A stretch of DNA of 42,821 nucleotides from Bacteroidales bacterium. Lineage in GTDB: Bacteria; Bacteroidota; Bacteroidia; Bacteroidales; UBA3824. Below, in pieces: positions 26,808 to 36,193 of the stretch. Position 1 is the first letter of the stretch. The number at the start of each line of letters is the position of its first letter. The translations under genes and the position numbers were made by a program. The notes beneath the pieces were generated by a model. That model had not been told where the DNA came from. It saw only the letters and a list, made by a program, of their open reading frames with translations, and ran no database searches. The stretch is from positions 1 through 42,821 of the forward strand of contig JAGCYI010000165.1 in NCBI GenBank assembly GCA_017960885.1. The letters are read 5' to 3'.

Positions 26808-26880
26808 ATTCAAAGATTTAGAATTATATTACCAGTTTCAAATCTAAGACAAACAGCACTATATCATCCCCCAAAATAGT

Positions 26881-28257
26881 CTAATTTTTTTTCCTATAAA
26901 AGTTAAAATAGAAAGTGACATTAATTTCCGCAGTATGAACTGGAGCAGAAATAGCATCAGGATAGCCATAGTAACGATAACCGCTGCTGAAACCTACTCC
27001 AGAAAATCTCTGGTAAATACCTATCGACGGGCTGTGCATTGTACAAGATGTAGGTTTCTTATCGATAGCGCCATCGTAGCGGCCTCCGCAATAGGCAAAC
27101 TGGTAGCCCACATACGCGCCAATATCGGGACGGCGTTGATTAACAAACGACACACGCTTTTCCAAACCCAATTGAAGCATAGTACGCTTTTCGCGCAATT
27201 GCCAATACGATTTTTCACCGCGCTTAACAAAGGCAGGTTTGTACGACGGGCGAAACGAAATACCAGCGTAAACCATTGTATTTAAATGCGATTCATGAAA
27301 ACCTAAACGGAAACTCATACGATACTCATGGCGACAAAACTCTTGCGCAAACGAAAATGTAACAGCCGATGGAATAAAGAGTTTTGAATTTTTCACACCT
27401 TGGGATTCAAAAAACTTTCTACTATCGTTTTTGCCATACTGCATAGCCAAAGTGGCAAGATTATTACCGTGAGAATCTGTGACGTCGATTTTTGCACCAT
27501 GATTGATAAGCAGTTGCGACATTTTATTGTCGGAATAAATAACTGAATATACTAAAGGTGCACCTTTTTGTGACGGTAGATTAGCATCTGCTCCATATCG
27601 AAGAAGAAAATCGGCTGTTTTATAGTCGTTTTTAGAAATAGCCAGAGCAAGAGGCGTGATATCGTCGGGCTTAGCATTAACATTTGCTCCCTTATCGATA
27701 AGCAACTGAGCCATAAGAGTATCGCCAAAAGATACAGCCATTTGCAAAGGATTGCGAGGATAAACACCCAAATAGTGATTGTCGCTAATATTGGAAGTTA
27801 GATTAGGATTTGCACCATGAAAAAGCAACACATCGGCACATTCGATATAGCCATAGGTAACAGCGTAATGCAATAGTGAATAATGATTTACAGAATCTAC
27901 AAGATTGGGATTAGCATGGTATTGCAGCATCAAATCCAACAAGCGTGGATCGTTTTTGATAACACAATTGGTAATGGCTGGAACTGCATTGTTGTAACGC
28001 GCATCGAGGTTTGGATTTGCGCCAAAGTCAAGCAAAAGTCGACAAATAGAGTCGTTGCCAAGATCGGAGGCATACATAAGTGCAGTAAAGCCTTCCGAAT
28101 CATACGTATCGGGATTAATTCCTGTAGCCAATAATTCGTTTAACAAAGAATAGTTGCCTCTTTTAGTGGCATCTATCAAACGTTGATCCGACTCCTGCGC
28201 TGTGGCAGTTATTGTCAATATTATAAAAATCAATATGAAAGTAATTTTATGACTCAT
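26881..28257 (-). CDS. Secreted ankyrin-repeat protein with C-terminal beta-barrel-like domain (paralogue 1)
   Basis: The 458-residue product has a signal peptide (MSHKITFILIFIILTITATAQE), then about eight ankyrin repeats (residues 25-280). A C-terminal segment of about 170 residues contains RLGFHESHLN and YFYFNFY-like strand patterns near the end. It has the same domain order and the same number of repeats as the next gene downstream, including the shared FHESHxN signature and KRxSFxxQRxPDxGxYVG. The two are tandem paralogues that have diverged substantially. The gene begins 37 bases after the nitrilase-family gene, so it may belong to the same transcript. The ligand of the ankyrin surface is unknown. 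Confidence 0.72.
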   Translation of the reverse strand: MSHKITFILIFIILTITATAQESDQRLIDATKRGNYSLLNELLATGINPDTYDSEGFTALMYASDLGNDSICRLLLDFGANPNLDARYNNAVPAITNCVIKNDPRLLDLMLQYHANPNLVDSVNHYSLLHYAVTYGYIECADVLLFHGANPNLTSNISDNHYLGVYPRNPLQMAVSFGDTLMAQLLIDKGANVNAKPDDITPLALAISKNDYKTADFLLRYGADANLPSQKGAPLVYSVIYSDNKMSQLLINHGAKIDVTDSHGNNLATLAMQYGKNDSRKFFESQGVKNSKLFIPSAVTFSFAQEFCRHEYRMSFRLGFHESHLNTMVYAGISFRPSYKPAFVKRGEKSYWQLREKRTMLQLGLEKRVSFVNQRRPDIGAYVGYQFAYCGGRYDGAIDKKPTSCTMHSPSIGIYQRFSGVGFSSGYRYYGYPDAISAPVHTAEINVTFYFNFYRKKN

Positions 28258-28294
28258 ATTATTTTCAACACTTAAGATTACACTTATCTATTTT

Positions 28295-29017
28295 TTATGA
28301 TAAAACAAAATCATCTCTATCGGCAAGATAACGGCGCTCGGTTTTAAATTTATCAAGTGGTTCTTTATCTATCGCCACTTTTACCCACGATTTAGAACCG
28401 CGAATTTGTTTTATTTCAACGTTGCAGTCGGGTGATTCTATCTTGCTGAACCCCTGAGCGTTGACATTTACCACGTAGCATTGATTTTCTATTGCTCGTG
28501 CCTTGCATAGTGCCGCACGGTCGGCAAGACGCTGCACTGGCCATTGCGACACGCACAAAAGCACATCGTAATTGTCGGTGTTTCTGCACCATACAGAAAA
28601 ACGCAAATCGTAACAGATTATAGGACGGATTTTGAAACCTAAATAATTGAATGTTACCACCTTTGTTCCGGAAGTAACATATTTTTTCTCAAACGGTCCA
28701 AACAAGTGACGCTTGTCGTAAAAGACCTTGGTACCGTCAGGAAGGGCAGCGCAGAAACGGTTGAAAATCTTGCCGTTGTCCTCAATGTAAAAACTTCCAC
28801 AAACGGCGGTCTGGTATTTAACCGACCATTCTGAAAAAAGGTCAATAATCCTTGCACCTTGAAACTCGGTTTTTGGAGTAACGTTGCAACCGGTGTCGAA
28901 AACTTCGGGCAATATCCATAGACGAATACCTTTGTTGCGCGAAATAACCGACTGAATCATAGCAACATCAGCCACACCATCCTTAACATATTTGTTTTCA
29001 AAAAATCCTATTTCCAT
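28295..29017 (-). CDS. Nitrilase-superfamily carbon-nitrogen hydrolase (omega-amidase-like)
   Basis: The 240-residue product shows the nitrilase-superfamily catalytic triad: E38 in WILPEVF, K102 in YDKRHLFGPFE and C135 in PIICYDLRFSVW. The RHLF and CYDLRFPxW-like signatures match the YafV/Nit2 subgroup, which act as omega-amidases on alpha-ketoglutaramate and related amides in metabolite repair. The N-terminus is shorter and less typical than in YafV, where a strand reading IALIQ usually precedes the triad. It is cytoplasmic, with no signal peptide. The stop-to-start gap to the Pif1-like helicase gene upstream is only 14 bases, so the two are probably cotranscribed although functionally unrelated. 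Confidence 0.8.
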   Translation of the reverse strand: MEIGFFENKYVKDGVADVAMIQSVISRNKGIRLWILPEVFDTGCNVTPKTEFQGARIIDLFSEWSVKYQTAVCGSFYIEDNGKIFNRFCAALPDGTKVFYDKRHLFGPFEKKYVTSGTKVVTFNYLGFKIRPIICYDLRFSVWCRNTDNYDVLLCVSQWPVQRLADRAALCKARAIENQCYVVNVNAQGFSKIESPDCNVEIKQIRGSKSWVKVAIDKEPLDKFKTERRYLADRDDFVLS

Positions 29018-29031
29018 ATCATTTCAGATAG

Positions 29032-31467
29032 TTAGTTTTCGTTTTTAAATCCTGCCAAAGCAAGCCTTAATTCGTCGTAGGTATATTTGTCGTTTAAACC
29101 TCGACGCAATTCCGACAATCCCCTAAGTTTGGGATTTTCAGCTATAAAGAGGCAAATATCTTCATATTTCTGTTTGTCGATAACCTTTGCGGGATCTATC
29201 AATCCTTCTTCCACATATTTGGTTAAATGTCCCATAATTGTAGACTTGGCCAGACCACGTTCCGAAGCTATTTGCTCAGGAGTGTTGCCGTTTTTAAAGA
29301 GTGCAAGGGTTTTCTCTTCCGACGAAAGCGCATCGAACAGCGACTTATTAAACAGATCCTCATCAACAGGGAAACCATTTTCGGAACGATATTTATATAC
29401 AATTCCAAAAATAGCCTTTCCATAAGCCTTGCCCTTGCTTCCGCCCATTCCTTTGATTTTGATAAGTTCCTTATATTCGGCGGGAACAGCATCGGAAATG
29501 GCAAGCAATGTGCGGTACGAAACAATGTCACCGGGTTCCAAACCTGTTTCGGTGGCAATGTTTGAACGCCATTCGGTAAGTGCCTTATAGAGCGCGGGAT
29601 TTTTACTGCCGGTTTTCACTGTTTTTTCTTTGCCAAACAACATCTGTTTTGGAGATACCGTATCCAAAGCCAATTTTGCCTTGGTTTCAAGATAGAGCTT
29701 TATAGAAAAATCCTCTTTGAACCTTGAGATACAACCATACTTAATATAGTATAGTTTCTTATAATTGTCGGCAGCCTCCTCTATGCGTTTTGCCTTGGTT
29801 TTGTCGTCGCAGTTGAAGGCAAAATCTGTGGCAAGTGGCTTCAAAAACTCGTTCATTTTTTCTTGATAATAGCCGCAACCCTTGGTAATACGCTCCAACA
29901 GAGGTTCTTGCGATTCTGGATTATCAGTTTCGCCGTATTTGTGGGATATTACAGAATTGAATTTCTCTGCCACGGTCATCATCTGGACAAAAATATTTGA
30001 ATCAACACCCTCTAAAAGCGATTTGTCGCCAATAAACGAACTACCAGCCTCTGCTACAGCACGTTGCAAAACCTGAACAGCGGCGTGAATCTTAGAGAAA
30101 TCAAACAAATCTGACACAAGGTTGAAGAAATATTTTTTGCGGTCGTCGGCAAGCTGCACATCCGTAGGTATGTTGTTTTCAACTTCTTGGGCAAACATTC
30201 TGATAGTGGGGTCGCTGATAACGTCGGCGGCTTGCAAAGGCTGCAAAAGTATAAGTCCATCCAACGTGCGGCAACGGCTGAGTGCCACATAAACCTGACC
30301 GTGCGCAAAACTGTTTCTAGCATTGAGCAGAAGGCGGTCGAAGGTAAGTCCCTGGCTCTTGTGTATGGTTACAGCCCATGCGGTTTTTAATGGTATTTGA
30401 GTAAAAGTGCCCACTGTCTCCTCTTTTATCTCCTTGGTTACAGGGTCGATAGAATATTTGCTGTTTTCCCATTTCATTGGCTTTACAAAAATGCCTTCGG
30501 GATGGTCGCTGCATTTAACCACTACGCCATCTGATTCAAACGACTTGATACGGCCTATCTTGCCGTTAAAAAATTTCCGCTCGTCGCCAGTGTCGTTTTT
30601 GAGGAACATCACCACGCTGCCTACTTTGAGGGTGAGCTTCTTCTCCACAGGGAACGACGTTTCGGGAAAATCTCCTATCACATCCGCATCAAAAGTCTGT
30701 TTCTCGGTGTCGAGTTCGAGCATGTGAAGCGAATTTATCCTTTCGGCTTGGGCGTTGGTGGTAACGAGAGTTACAATATCATCGTCTTTATCTGGTTGAT
30801 AATTTGGTACATAACGAGAATTCAAACGTTGCAGAGTGTTTTGGTCGGCAATACCGCTGCGGATAGCGTTGAGAATGCTGATATATTCATTGTCGGTCTG
30901 GCGGAAAATCTGATTGAGTTCGATGCTCACATACGAGGTCTTTTGCCAAGCCTTGCTGCCAAAGAAATAATATGTGTTGTAGTGCGGGCGCAAAATCTCC
31001 TCATCCTCAGGACGTACCACAGGCGAAAGCTGCTGCATGTCACCTATCAACAACAGCTGCACCCCGCCAAACGGCTGTCGCGAACGCCTAATACGGCAAA
31101 GCACCTTGTCGACCGAGTCCAAAAGGTCGGCACGCACCATACTAATCTCGTCGATTACAAGCAGTTCCAACGATGAGATAATGTCGATCTTCATCTTAGA
31201 AAACCGGTGCTCGTTTTCGGTTTGACTGTCGGGTGTCTGCGGACCTAACGGCAGTTGGAAAAACGAGTGAAGGGTAACACCTCCCGCATTCACGGCAGCC
31301 ACTCCCGTAGGCGAGGTAACAATCATCCTCTTAGGCGACAACGACTGCAATCTACGGAGAAAAGTGGTTTTACCCGTGCCCGCCTTGCCTGTAAGAAAGA
31401 CATTGCGGCCGGTGAAACATATATAATCTAATGCTAACTGTAATCTCTCGTTAGTTACAAAATCCAT
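29032..31467 (-). CDS. Pif1-like SF1 helicase with C-terminal HRDC and HTH-type domains
   Basis: The ATG at 31467 gives 811 residues; the upstream TTG is less likely. The SF1 helicase core has Walker A GKAGTGKT (about 28-34) and Walker B VIDEIS (about 105-109). GDMQQLSPV and LNQIFRQTD follow, and the C-terminal motif TIHKSQGLTFDRLL ... VYVALSRC marks the Pif1/RecD2-like group. Downstream, residues about 620-700 resemble an HRDC domain (YRTLLAISDAVPAEYKELIKIKGMG). The last 90 contain a winged-helix/HTH-like segment (PEQIASERGLAKSTIMGHLTKY). It probably unwinds DNA secondary structures such as G-quadruplexes or forks. It follows phoH by 13 bases. Confidence 0.85.
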   Translation of the reverse strand: MDFVTNERLQLALDYICFTGRNVFLTGKAGTGKTTFLRRLQSLSPKRMIVTSPTGVAAVNAGGVTLHSFFQLPLGPQTPDSQTENEHRFSKMKIDIISSLELLVIDEISMVRADLLDSVDKVLCRIRRSRQPFGGVQLLLIGDMQQLSPVVRPEDEEILRPHYNTYYFFGSKAWQKTSYVSIELNQIFRQTDNEYISILNAIRSGIADQNTLQRLNSRYVPNYQPDKDDDIVTLVTTNAQAERINSLHMLELDTEKQTFDADVIGDFPETSFPVEKKLTLKVGSVVMFLKNDTGDERKFFNGKIGRIKSFESDGVVVKCSDHPEGIFVKPMKWENSKYSIDPVTKEIKEETVGTFTQIPLKTAWAVTIHKSQGLTFDRLLLNARNSFAHGQVYVALSRCRTLDGLILLQPLQAADVISDPTIRMFAQEVENNIPTDVQLADDRKKYFFNLVSDLFDFSKIHAAVQVLQRAVAEAGSSFIGDKSLLEGVDSNIFVQMMTVAEKFNSVISHKYGETDNPESQEPLLERITKGCGYYQEKMNEFLKPLATDFAFNCDDKTKAKRIEEAADNYKKLYYIKYGCISRFKEDFSIKLYLETKAKLALDTVSPKQMLFGKEKTVKTGSKNPALYKALTEWRSNIATETGLEPGDIVSYRTLLAISDAVPAEYKELIKIKGMGGSKGKAYGKAIFGIVYKYRSENGFPVDEDLFNKSLFDALSSEEKTLALFKNGNTPEQIASERGLAKSTIMGHLTKYVEEGLIDPAKVIDKQKYEDICLFIAENPKLRGLSELRRGLNDKYTYDELRLALAGFKNEN

Positions 31468-31480
31468 ATCAATCAATAGG

Positions 31481-32815
31481 TTAATCTAACAAACGGCTGG
31501 CAAGGTCAGCAAGCTGGCTGCGTTCGCCGTGAGTCAGGTTGATGTGTACAAAGGGTGCTTGTCCCTTCATCTTGTCGGCAAGATACGAAAGACCGTTGGA
31601 GCGCATATCCAAGAAAGGACTGTCGATCTGCTCCACGTCGCCGGTGAATACCATCTTGGTGCCTTCGCCTGCGCGGGTGATTATGGTCTTGATTTCGTGG
31701 GGAGTAAGGTTTTGCGATTCGTCTACGATGAAAAACGAATTGGCAAGACTGCGTCCACGAATATATGCAAGCGGAGTAATCAAAAGTTTCTCCTCCTTAA
31801 TCATTGCGTCGAAATTTTGACTTGCTTTGCTGTTGACACCAAGAGAGTGCTTGATAACATTCAGATTGTCGAACAACGGCTGCATATAGGGCGAAATTTT
31901 CTGTTTTTCGTTGCCGGGTAGGAATCCGAGATCTTTGCCGCCGAGAGCCACCACTGGGCGCGACAAATATATTTGTCCGTAACTCTTGCTCTGTTCCAAT
32001 GCCGATGCCAATGCCATAAGGGTTTTGCCCGTGCCTGCTTTTCCTGTGATGGTAATCAACTGAATATCAGGACGCATAAGCGCATCCATAGCAAAACTTT
32101 GTTCGGCATTGCGTGGTGTGATACCCGATGCACGGAATTTCTTAACTTTCTCTATTACACCGAGATTCTGGTTGTAGAAGCAAAGCACGTTCGACTTTTC
32201 ATCGCCCACAATAAAATATTCGTTGGCATAAAAGTCGTTTTCCAGACCGCTCTTGTCTAAGGTAATCACGCTTTCGCGATATAGGCGGCCTACAAAATCG
32301 TCGGAAGTGTTTGGAATTGTGCGCATTCCGTCAAAAAGTCGTGCGGTGTTGCTCACCTTGCCGGTCTTATAATCCTGCGCCTCCATTTTCAGGGCACGTG
32401 CCTTCATGCGCAGGTTAATGTCTTGAGAAACAAGTATAACGTGCTTGTCGGGGAACTGTTCTTTTTCCCACAGAGCCACTGCAAGTATCTTATGGTCAGG
32501 AATTTGCTCCGAAAAAGCCATCTGCATAGCCTTGTTGAAAGGTTTGCCATTAATAATATAAAGTGTGCCGCGGTCTTTGCCAAGCGGAATGCCCTCTTCA
32601 AGGTCGATATTTATCTCGGTCAAACGGTCGAGCTCGCGCATAAACTCACGAGCCTGCAGATTGATGGTTTCGTTGCCTTTTTTAAACTTGTCGAGTTCCT
32701 CCAACACCACAATAGGAATCACAATATCGTTTTCCTCAAAGTTAAAAATGCTGTGGTAGTCGTGAAGAATGACGTTGGTGTCAAGCACGAATGTCTTTTT
32801 ATTTGATTGTTTCAT
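31481..32815 (-). CDS. PhoH-family ATPase with N-terminal PIN domain (PhoH2)
   Basis: The 444-residue product combines a PIN nuclease domain (about 8-150) with a PhoH ATPase (about 230-440). PIN acidic residues visible are D12 (LDTNV), E39/E40 (VVLEELDKF) and D132 (VSQDINLRMKA). The ATPase has Walker A TGKAGTGKT (about 257-265), RPVVALGGKDLGFLPG and Walker B FIVDESQN (D365, E366). This is the PhoH2/YlaK architecture, a predicted ATP-dependent RNA-unwinding ribonuclease. A TACATTTG box lies 39 bases upstream, so it probably leads a phoH / Pif1-like helicase / amidase operon. Confidence 0.9.
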   Translation of the reverse strand: MKQSNKKTFVLDTNVILHDYHSIFNFEENDIVIPIVVLEELDKFKKGNETINLQAREFMRELDRLTEINIDLEEGIPLGKDRGTLYIINGKPFNKAMQMAFSEQIPDHKILAVALWEKEQFPDKHVILVSQDINLRMKARALKMEAQDYKTGKVSNTARLFDGMRTIPNTSDDFVGRLYRESVITLDKSGLENDFYANEYFIVGDEKSNVLCFYNQNLGVIEKVKKFRASGITPRNAEQSFAMDALMRPDIQLITITGKAGTGKTLMALASALEQSKSYGQIYLSRPVVALGGKDLGFLPGNEKQKISPYMQPLFDNLNVIKHSLGVNSKASQNFDAMIKEEKLLITPLAYIRGRSLANSFFIVDESQNLTPHEIKTIITRAGEGTKMVFTGDVEQIDSPFLDMRSNGLSYLADKMKGQAPFVHINLTHGERSQLADLASRLLD

Positions 32816-32853
32816 AATAAACGCATTTTAAGTGGTACAAAATAATTATTATC

Positions 32854-32861
32854 CAAATGTA
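32854..32861 (-). promoter_or_regulatory. Candidate -7 box for the phoH operon
   Basis: The minus strand reads TACATTTG, matching TAnnTTTG, with an implied leader of about 33 bases to the ATG at 32815. It lies in the 87-base gap after the LytTR regulator gene. No clean -33 box was found. Confidence 0.35.
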
Positions 32862-32902
32862 CAAAAAAAAAACCAATAACGTAGCCGATTTGATTGAAAA
32901 AA

Positions 32903-33628
32903 CTACTCTCCTCTGTTAAGAATATTCACCTTGGTAAGAAAATCAGGCTTATAGTTGCGTGAAAGCGGAATTTTCACGTCCTTGGTGCGTGTTTTTAGTA
33001 CAACATATTCGTTTTCGATCACACTCACATGGTTTATATTAACCACAAAACTACGGTGAGTCTTTAAGAAAAAGCCCGTAGGCAGCTTAGAAGATATATC
33101 CTTGAGGGTGGAAGTAATCTCGTAAGTGGTATCGTAGGTGTTGATTGTAATATTATTTCTATTCACTTCCAACCAAAACACATCGTTCCAGTTGAATTTA
33201 AGATAACGGTTGTCAACAGTTTTGATAAAGAATGTCAACGGAGTTTCGGTTTGCGTTACATTTTCAACCATATGACGAACCTTGGTAACCGCCTTCAAGA
33301 AGTTTACGGGATTGATAGGTTTGAGAATATACGCCGCCACATTGTTGTCAAGGGCATCGATGGCGTATTTGTCCTTGCTCGAAATCACTACAAATTTGAT
33401 TTTCGAAGCCTCGTTGCCAATGGTAGAAATCAGGTCAATACCCGACATTCCAGGCATCTCTACGTCAACAAACACCAAGTCGATATTATCGGCATTGGCG
33501 AGAATGTATCCCGCAGCAACATCGGGTCGCGAAAAATATTCCAAAAGATTCAAATATCCAGTGTCGGCTATCAGTTTGCGCATATAAACGCCTACAGCCT
33601 CATCGTCGTCTATTACCAAACAGTTCAT
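32903..33628 (-). CDS. LytTR-family DNA-binding response regulator
   Basis: The 241-residue product has an N-terminal receiver domain with acidic pocket D7-D9, phospho-acceptor D55 (FVDVEMPGMSG), S84 and K103 (ILKPINP). A C-terminal LytTR DNA-binding domain follows at about 135-235 (VFWLEVNRNNITINTYD ... FFLKTHRSFVVNINHVSVIE). Such regulators are usually paired with a 7-TM or LytS-type histidine kinase. None is adjacent here, so the regulator is an orphan in this window. The divergent neighbour is the TPR-SpoIIE phosphatase, and the short shared intergenic region suggests possible linked regulation. The target genes cannot be inferred. Confidence 0.9.
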   Translation of the reverse strand: MNCLVIDDDEAVGVYMRKLIADTGYLNLLEYFSRPDVAAGYILANADNIDLVFVDVEMPGMSGIDLISTIGNEASKIKFVVISSKDKYAIDALDNNVAAYILKPINPVNFLKAVTKVRHMVENVTQTETPLTFFIKTVDNRYLKFNWNDVFWLEVNRNNITINTYDTTYEITSTLKDISSKLPTGFFLKTHRSFVVNINHVSVIENEYVVLKTRTKDVKIPLSRNYKPDFLTKVNILNRGE

Positions 33629-33756
33629 AATGCTATTTTTTTAGTCACAAAGAAACAAAATTTTACGGAAAATCCCAAAAAAATCGTGCACAAAATAATA
33701 TACAACAATAATATTAGGCATAGATTATGCAGGAAAAATGTTATATTTTAAATAAG

Positions 33757-35949
33757 ATGATATTACATAACAAACTAATAAACAACAATTTAGTAAAAAT
33801 AATAAATGCGATAGCGTTTGTTGTAGCTTTGCTTATACCCTCCTCTTTGACAGCGCAAAACTCCAACGAGAAAAAAATCGACAGCCTTGATATCATTCTC
33901 CAAACCCGATATGCCGAAAACGCATCCGACAAAGAGATTTGCAACCTACTTACCAAGCTCTACAATCTCAGCTGCATTTCGCAACCGTATCTCGCTCTCG
34001 AATATGCCGGTCAGGCTCTTCAAATAGCATCTGAAACTGACGATACTCCCTCTATGGCTGCTTGGCAAGAGAGGATTGCCGACATATATTTTGATCAGAA
34101 GGTATACTACATGGCAATGAAAAACTATCTTGCCGCATACACCTTATATAAAGAGCTAGACACCAAACGCGAAATGGCATACGCACTTCTCAACATTGGC
34201 AAAACTTATTTTATCCAAAACGTCGAGGATGTTGCGATGTCGTATTACACACAGGCAGAAACCATATTTGAGGAGATCGACGACCGGGAAGGATTGGCCC
34301 GCGCTAAAAACAACGTAGGCAGCGTAAACCTTGCACTCTACCAATACGAAAAGGCTGAGGAGTATTTTGCCGATGCGCTCAAAATTAGTCTCGAAACCAA
34401 AGAACCTCAACTAATTGCAGAATCATACCAGTTTCTCGCCATGCTTTACGACCAAAACGAAGAGTACGAGGAAGAAGAAAAGATGCTCGAGCAGGCGATT
34501 TCTATGTTCCGAATTGCCGGTAGCAAAAAAGACATTGCCAACACATATTTTTCTATGGGCGAGATGCACAATCACAACGAAAATTATCCCAAGGCCTGGG
34601 ATTACTACCAGAAGGCATACAATCTTTTTGAGGAGCTCGACCTCTACCACGAAATTGCTACTGTATTAAACCGCAAGGGCAGAATAGAATTTATGGAAGG
34701 CAGATTTTTCTTAGCCCAAGAAATGGCAAACACTGCTCTTTCAATGTCGGAAATGAACGAATGGCAAACTCCTAAGGCAGAAGCGCTTCTGTTGCTGTCG
34801 GATATCAACAGCGCACTTGGCAAAACCGATTCGGCATACTCCCTTTTGCTGCGCTTTACTCGCGTGCAAGACTCTGTGTTTGCTGCCAAACAAGACGAAA
34901 GCTTTTCTGAGTTGCAAACAAGCATCGCAACAAAGGAAAAAGAGAAGGAACTTGCACTTGCCGAGGAAAAAATCAACCGCAACAAACTTATTATCACCAT
35001 ATTTGTAATTATGGGCGTAATGGGTATGGGATTTATGGTCTACATCATCAACAACAGCCGTAAAACCAAAATTGTAAACAAGCAGCTTCAAAGTCAGAAC
35101 GACGAAATCAACCATCAGAAAGCGGAAATCGAGCGTCAGAATATCGACATCAAGTCGTCGATAAACTACGCTGCACGCATTCAGAGTTCGATGCTGCCAG
35201 GCACCGACTTTATCAAAAAGCACTTTACCGACGGCTTTGTCTACTTCCACCCGAGAGAGGCAGTCAGCGGCGACTTTTACTGGTTCTCGGAGGTGAAAAT
35301 CGAGCGTCCGCCCACATTGTTCCGTCGCAAAGACCTCACCGACGAAGAAGATGCAAAACTTATCATTGCCGTAATCGACTGCACGGGTCACGGCGTTCCT
35401 GGTGCGTTTATGAGCATGCTTGGCGATGCGTTGTTGAACCAAATAGTTAATTTCCAGAAAATTACACAGCCCGACATAATACTCAACGAACTCAACAAAC
35501 TTGTGATAGCCACGCTCCAGCAAGATACCTCGCAAAACAACGACGGTATGGATGCCGCTATCTGCACCATCGACAAGAACACCCAGCAGATGCAGTTCGC
35601 CGGTGCAAAATCGCCGCTCATCTACATTCAAGACAACAAGTTGAACAAGGTAAACGGCGACCTCAAAGCCATTGGAGGAATACAAAAAGGCAACGAAAAG
35701 AGTTTTACATGTCATACAATCGATATCAGCAAGCCAACCACATTCTACATCTATTCCGACGGCTATCAAGACCAGTTTGGCGGCTCCGACGGACGCAAGT
35801 TTATGGCAAAAAGATTCCGCGACACTTTGGCTGCTAACTGTGAACTCCCATTTGAAAAACAAAGCGAAATACTGCTCAATCAGTTTACCGAATGGAAACA
35901 AAACTACATTCAAATGGACGACACAACCATAATCGGCATCAAATTGTAG
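33757..35949 (+). CDS. TPR-repeat, membrane-anchored SpoIIE-family phosphatase
   Basis: The product (730 residues from the ATG at 33757) begins with a signal-peptide-like segment (IINAIAFVVALLIPSSLTAQ). The alternative ATG at 33727 would give an unusually long n-region. About seven TPR units fill residues 40-350 (YALLNIGKTYFIQNVEDVAMSYYTQAE and similar). A single membrane helix lies near 409-432 and a coiled coil follows. The SpoIIE/PP2C domain starts near 470, with SGDFYWF (about 503), DCTGHGVPGAFMSML (about 541), YSDGYQDQFGG and a terminal MDDTTIIGIKL. The TPR part is probably periplasmic and the phosphatase cytoplasmic. The C-terminal domain is closely related in layout to that of the gene at 6112. 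Targets are unknown. Confidence 0.82.
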   Translation: MILHNKLINNNLVKIINAIAFVVALLIPSSLTAQNSNEKKIDSLDIILQTRYAENASDKEICNLLTKLYNLSCISQPYLALEYAGQALQIASETDDTPSMAAWQERIADIYFDQKVYYMAMKNYLAAYTLYKELDTKREMAYALLNIGKTYFIQNVEDVAMSYYTQAETIFEEIDDREGLARAKNNVGSVNLALYQYEKAEEYFADALKISLETKEPQLIAESYQFLAMLYDQNEEYEEEEKMLEQAISMFRIAGSKKDIANTYFSMGEMHNHNENYPKAWDYYQKAYNLFEELDLYHEIATVLNRKGRIEFMEGRFFLAQEMANTALSMSEMNEWQTPKAEALLLLSDINSALGKTDSAYSLLLRFTRVQDSVFAAKQDESFSELQTSIATKEKEKELALAEEKINRNKLIITIFVIMGVMGMGFMVYIINNSRKTKIVNKQLQSQNDEINHQKAEIERQNIDIKSSINYAARIQSSMLPGTDFIKKHFTDGFVYFHPREAVSGDFYWFSEVKIERPPTLFRRKDLTDEEDAKLIIAVIDCTGHGVPGAFMSMLGDALLNQIVNFQKITQPDIILNELNKLVIATLQQDTSQNNDGMDAAICTIDKNTQQMQFAGAKSPLIYIQDNKLNKVNGDLKAIGGIQKGNEKSFTCHTIDISKPTTFYIYSDGYQDQFGGSDGRKFMAKRFRDTLAANCELPFEKQSEILLNQFTEWKQNYIQMDDTTIIGIKL

Positions 35950-36193
35950 GCGTCTCCTTATCTCATTTGAGGCATAATGCGTTAATCTTGAAAAAAAGTA
36001 TGCACTTTTTCGTCATTATAACATGCTAATTATAAGCATATTAAAAAATAATCAATAAAAAATTAAAAAATATTTGAAAATTATTTTGAAATATCAGAAT
36101 AATTTTTTGAAATTTGTATTATGCACACGGAGGCAAAATATTGGTCAACCTCTGGCATTTATACAAGAAGATTAGAGAAAAAAGAAACGCGAT
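35950..36193. other. AT-rich gap upstream of recQ, nothing firm identified
   Basis: These 244 bases separate the TPR-SpoIIE gene from recQ. A short weak hairpin (ATGCT/AGCAT near 36023-36040) lacks a T run. A reading frame from 36121 overlaps recQ in another frame and is judged spurious. A promoter for the recQ cluster must lie here, but no clean TAnnTTTG was placed. Confidence 0.45.

Noticed and set aside
34741..35913. Antisense reading frame of 390 codons inside the TPR-SpoIIE gene
   Set aside because: The plus-strand frame has complete SpoIIE motifs. The antisense product is shadow-like in composition and shows no family similarity.
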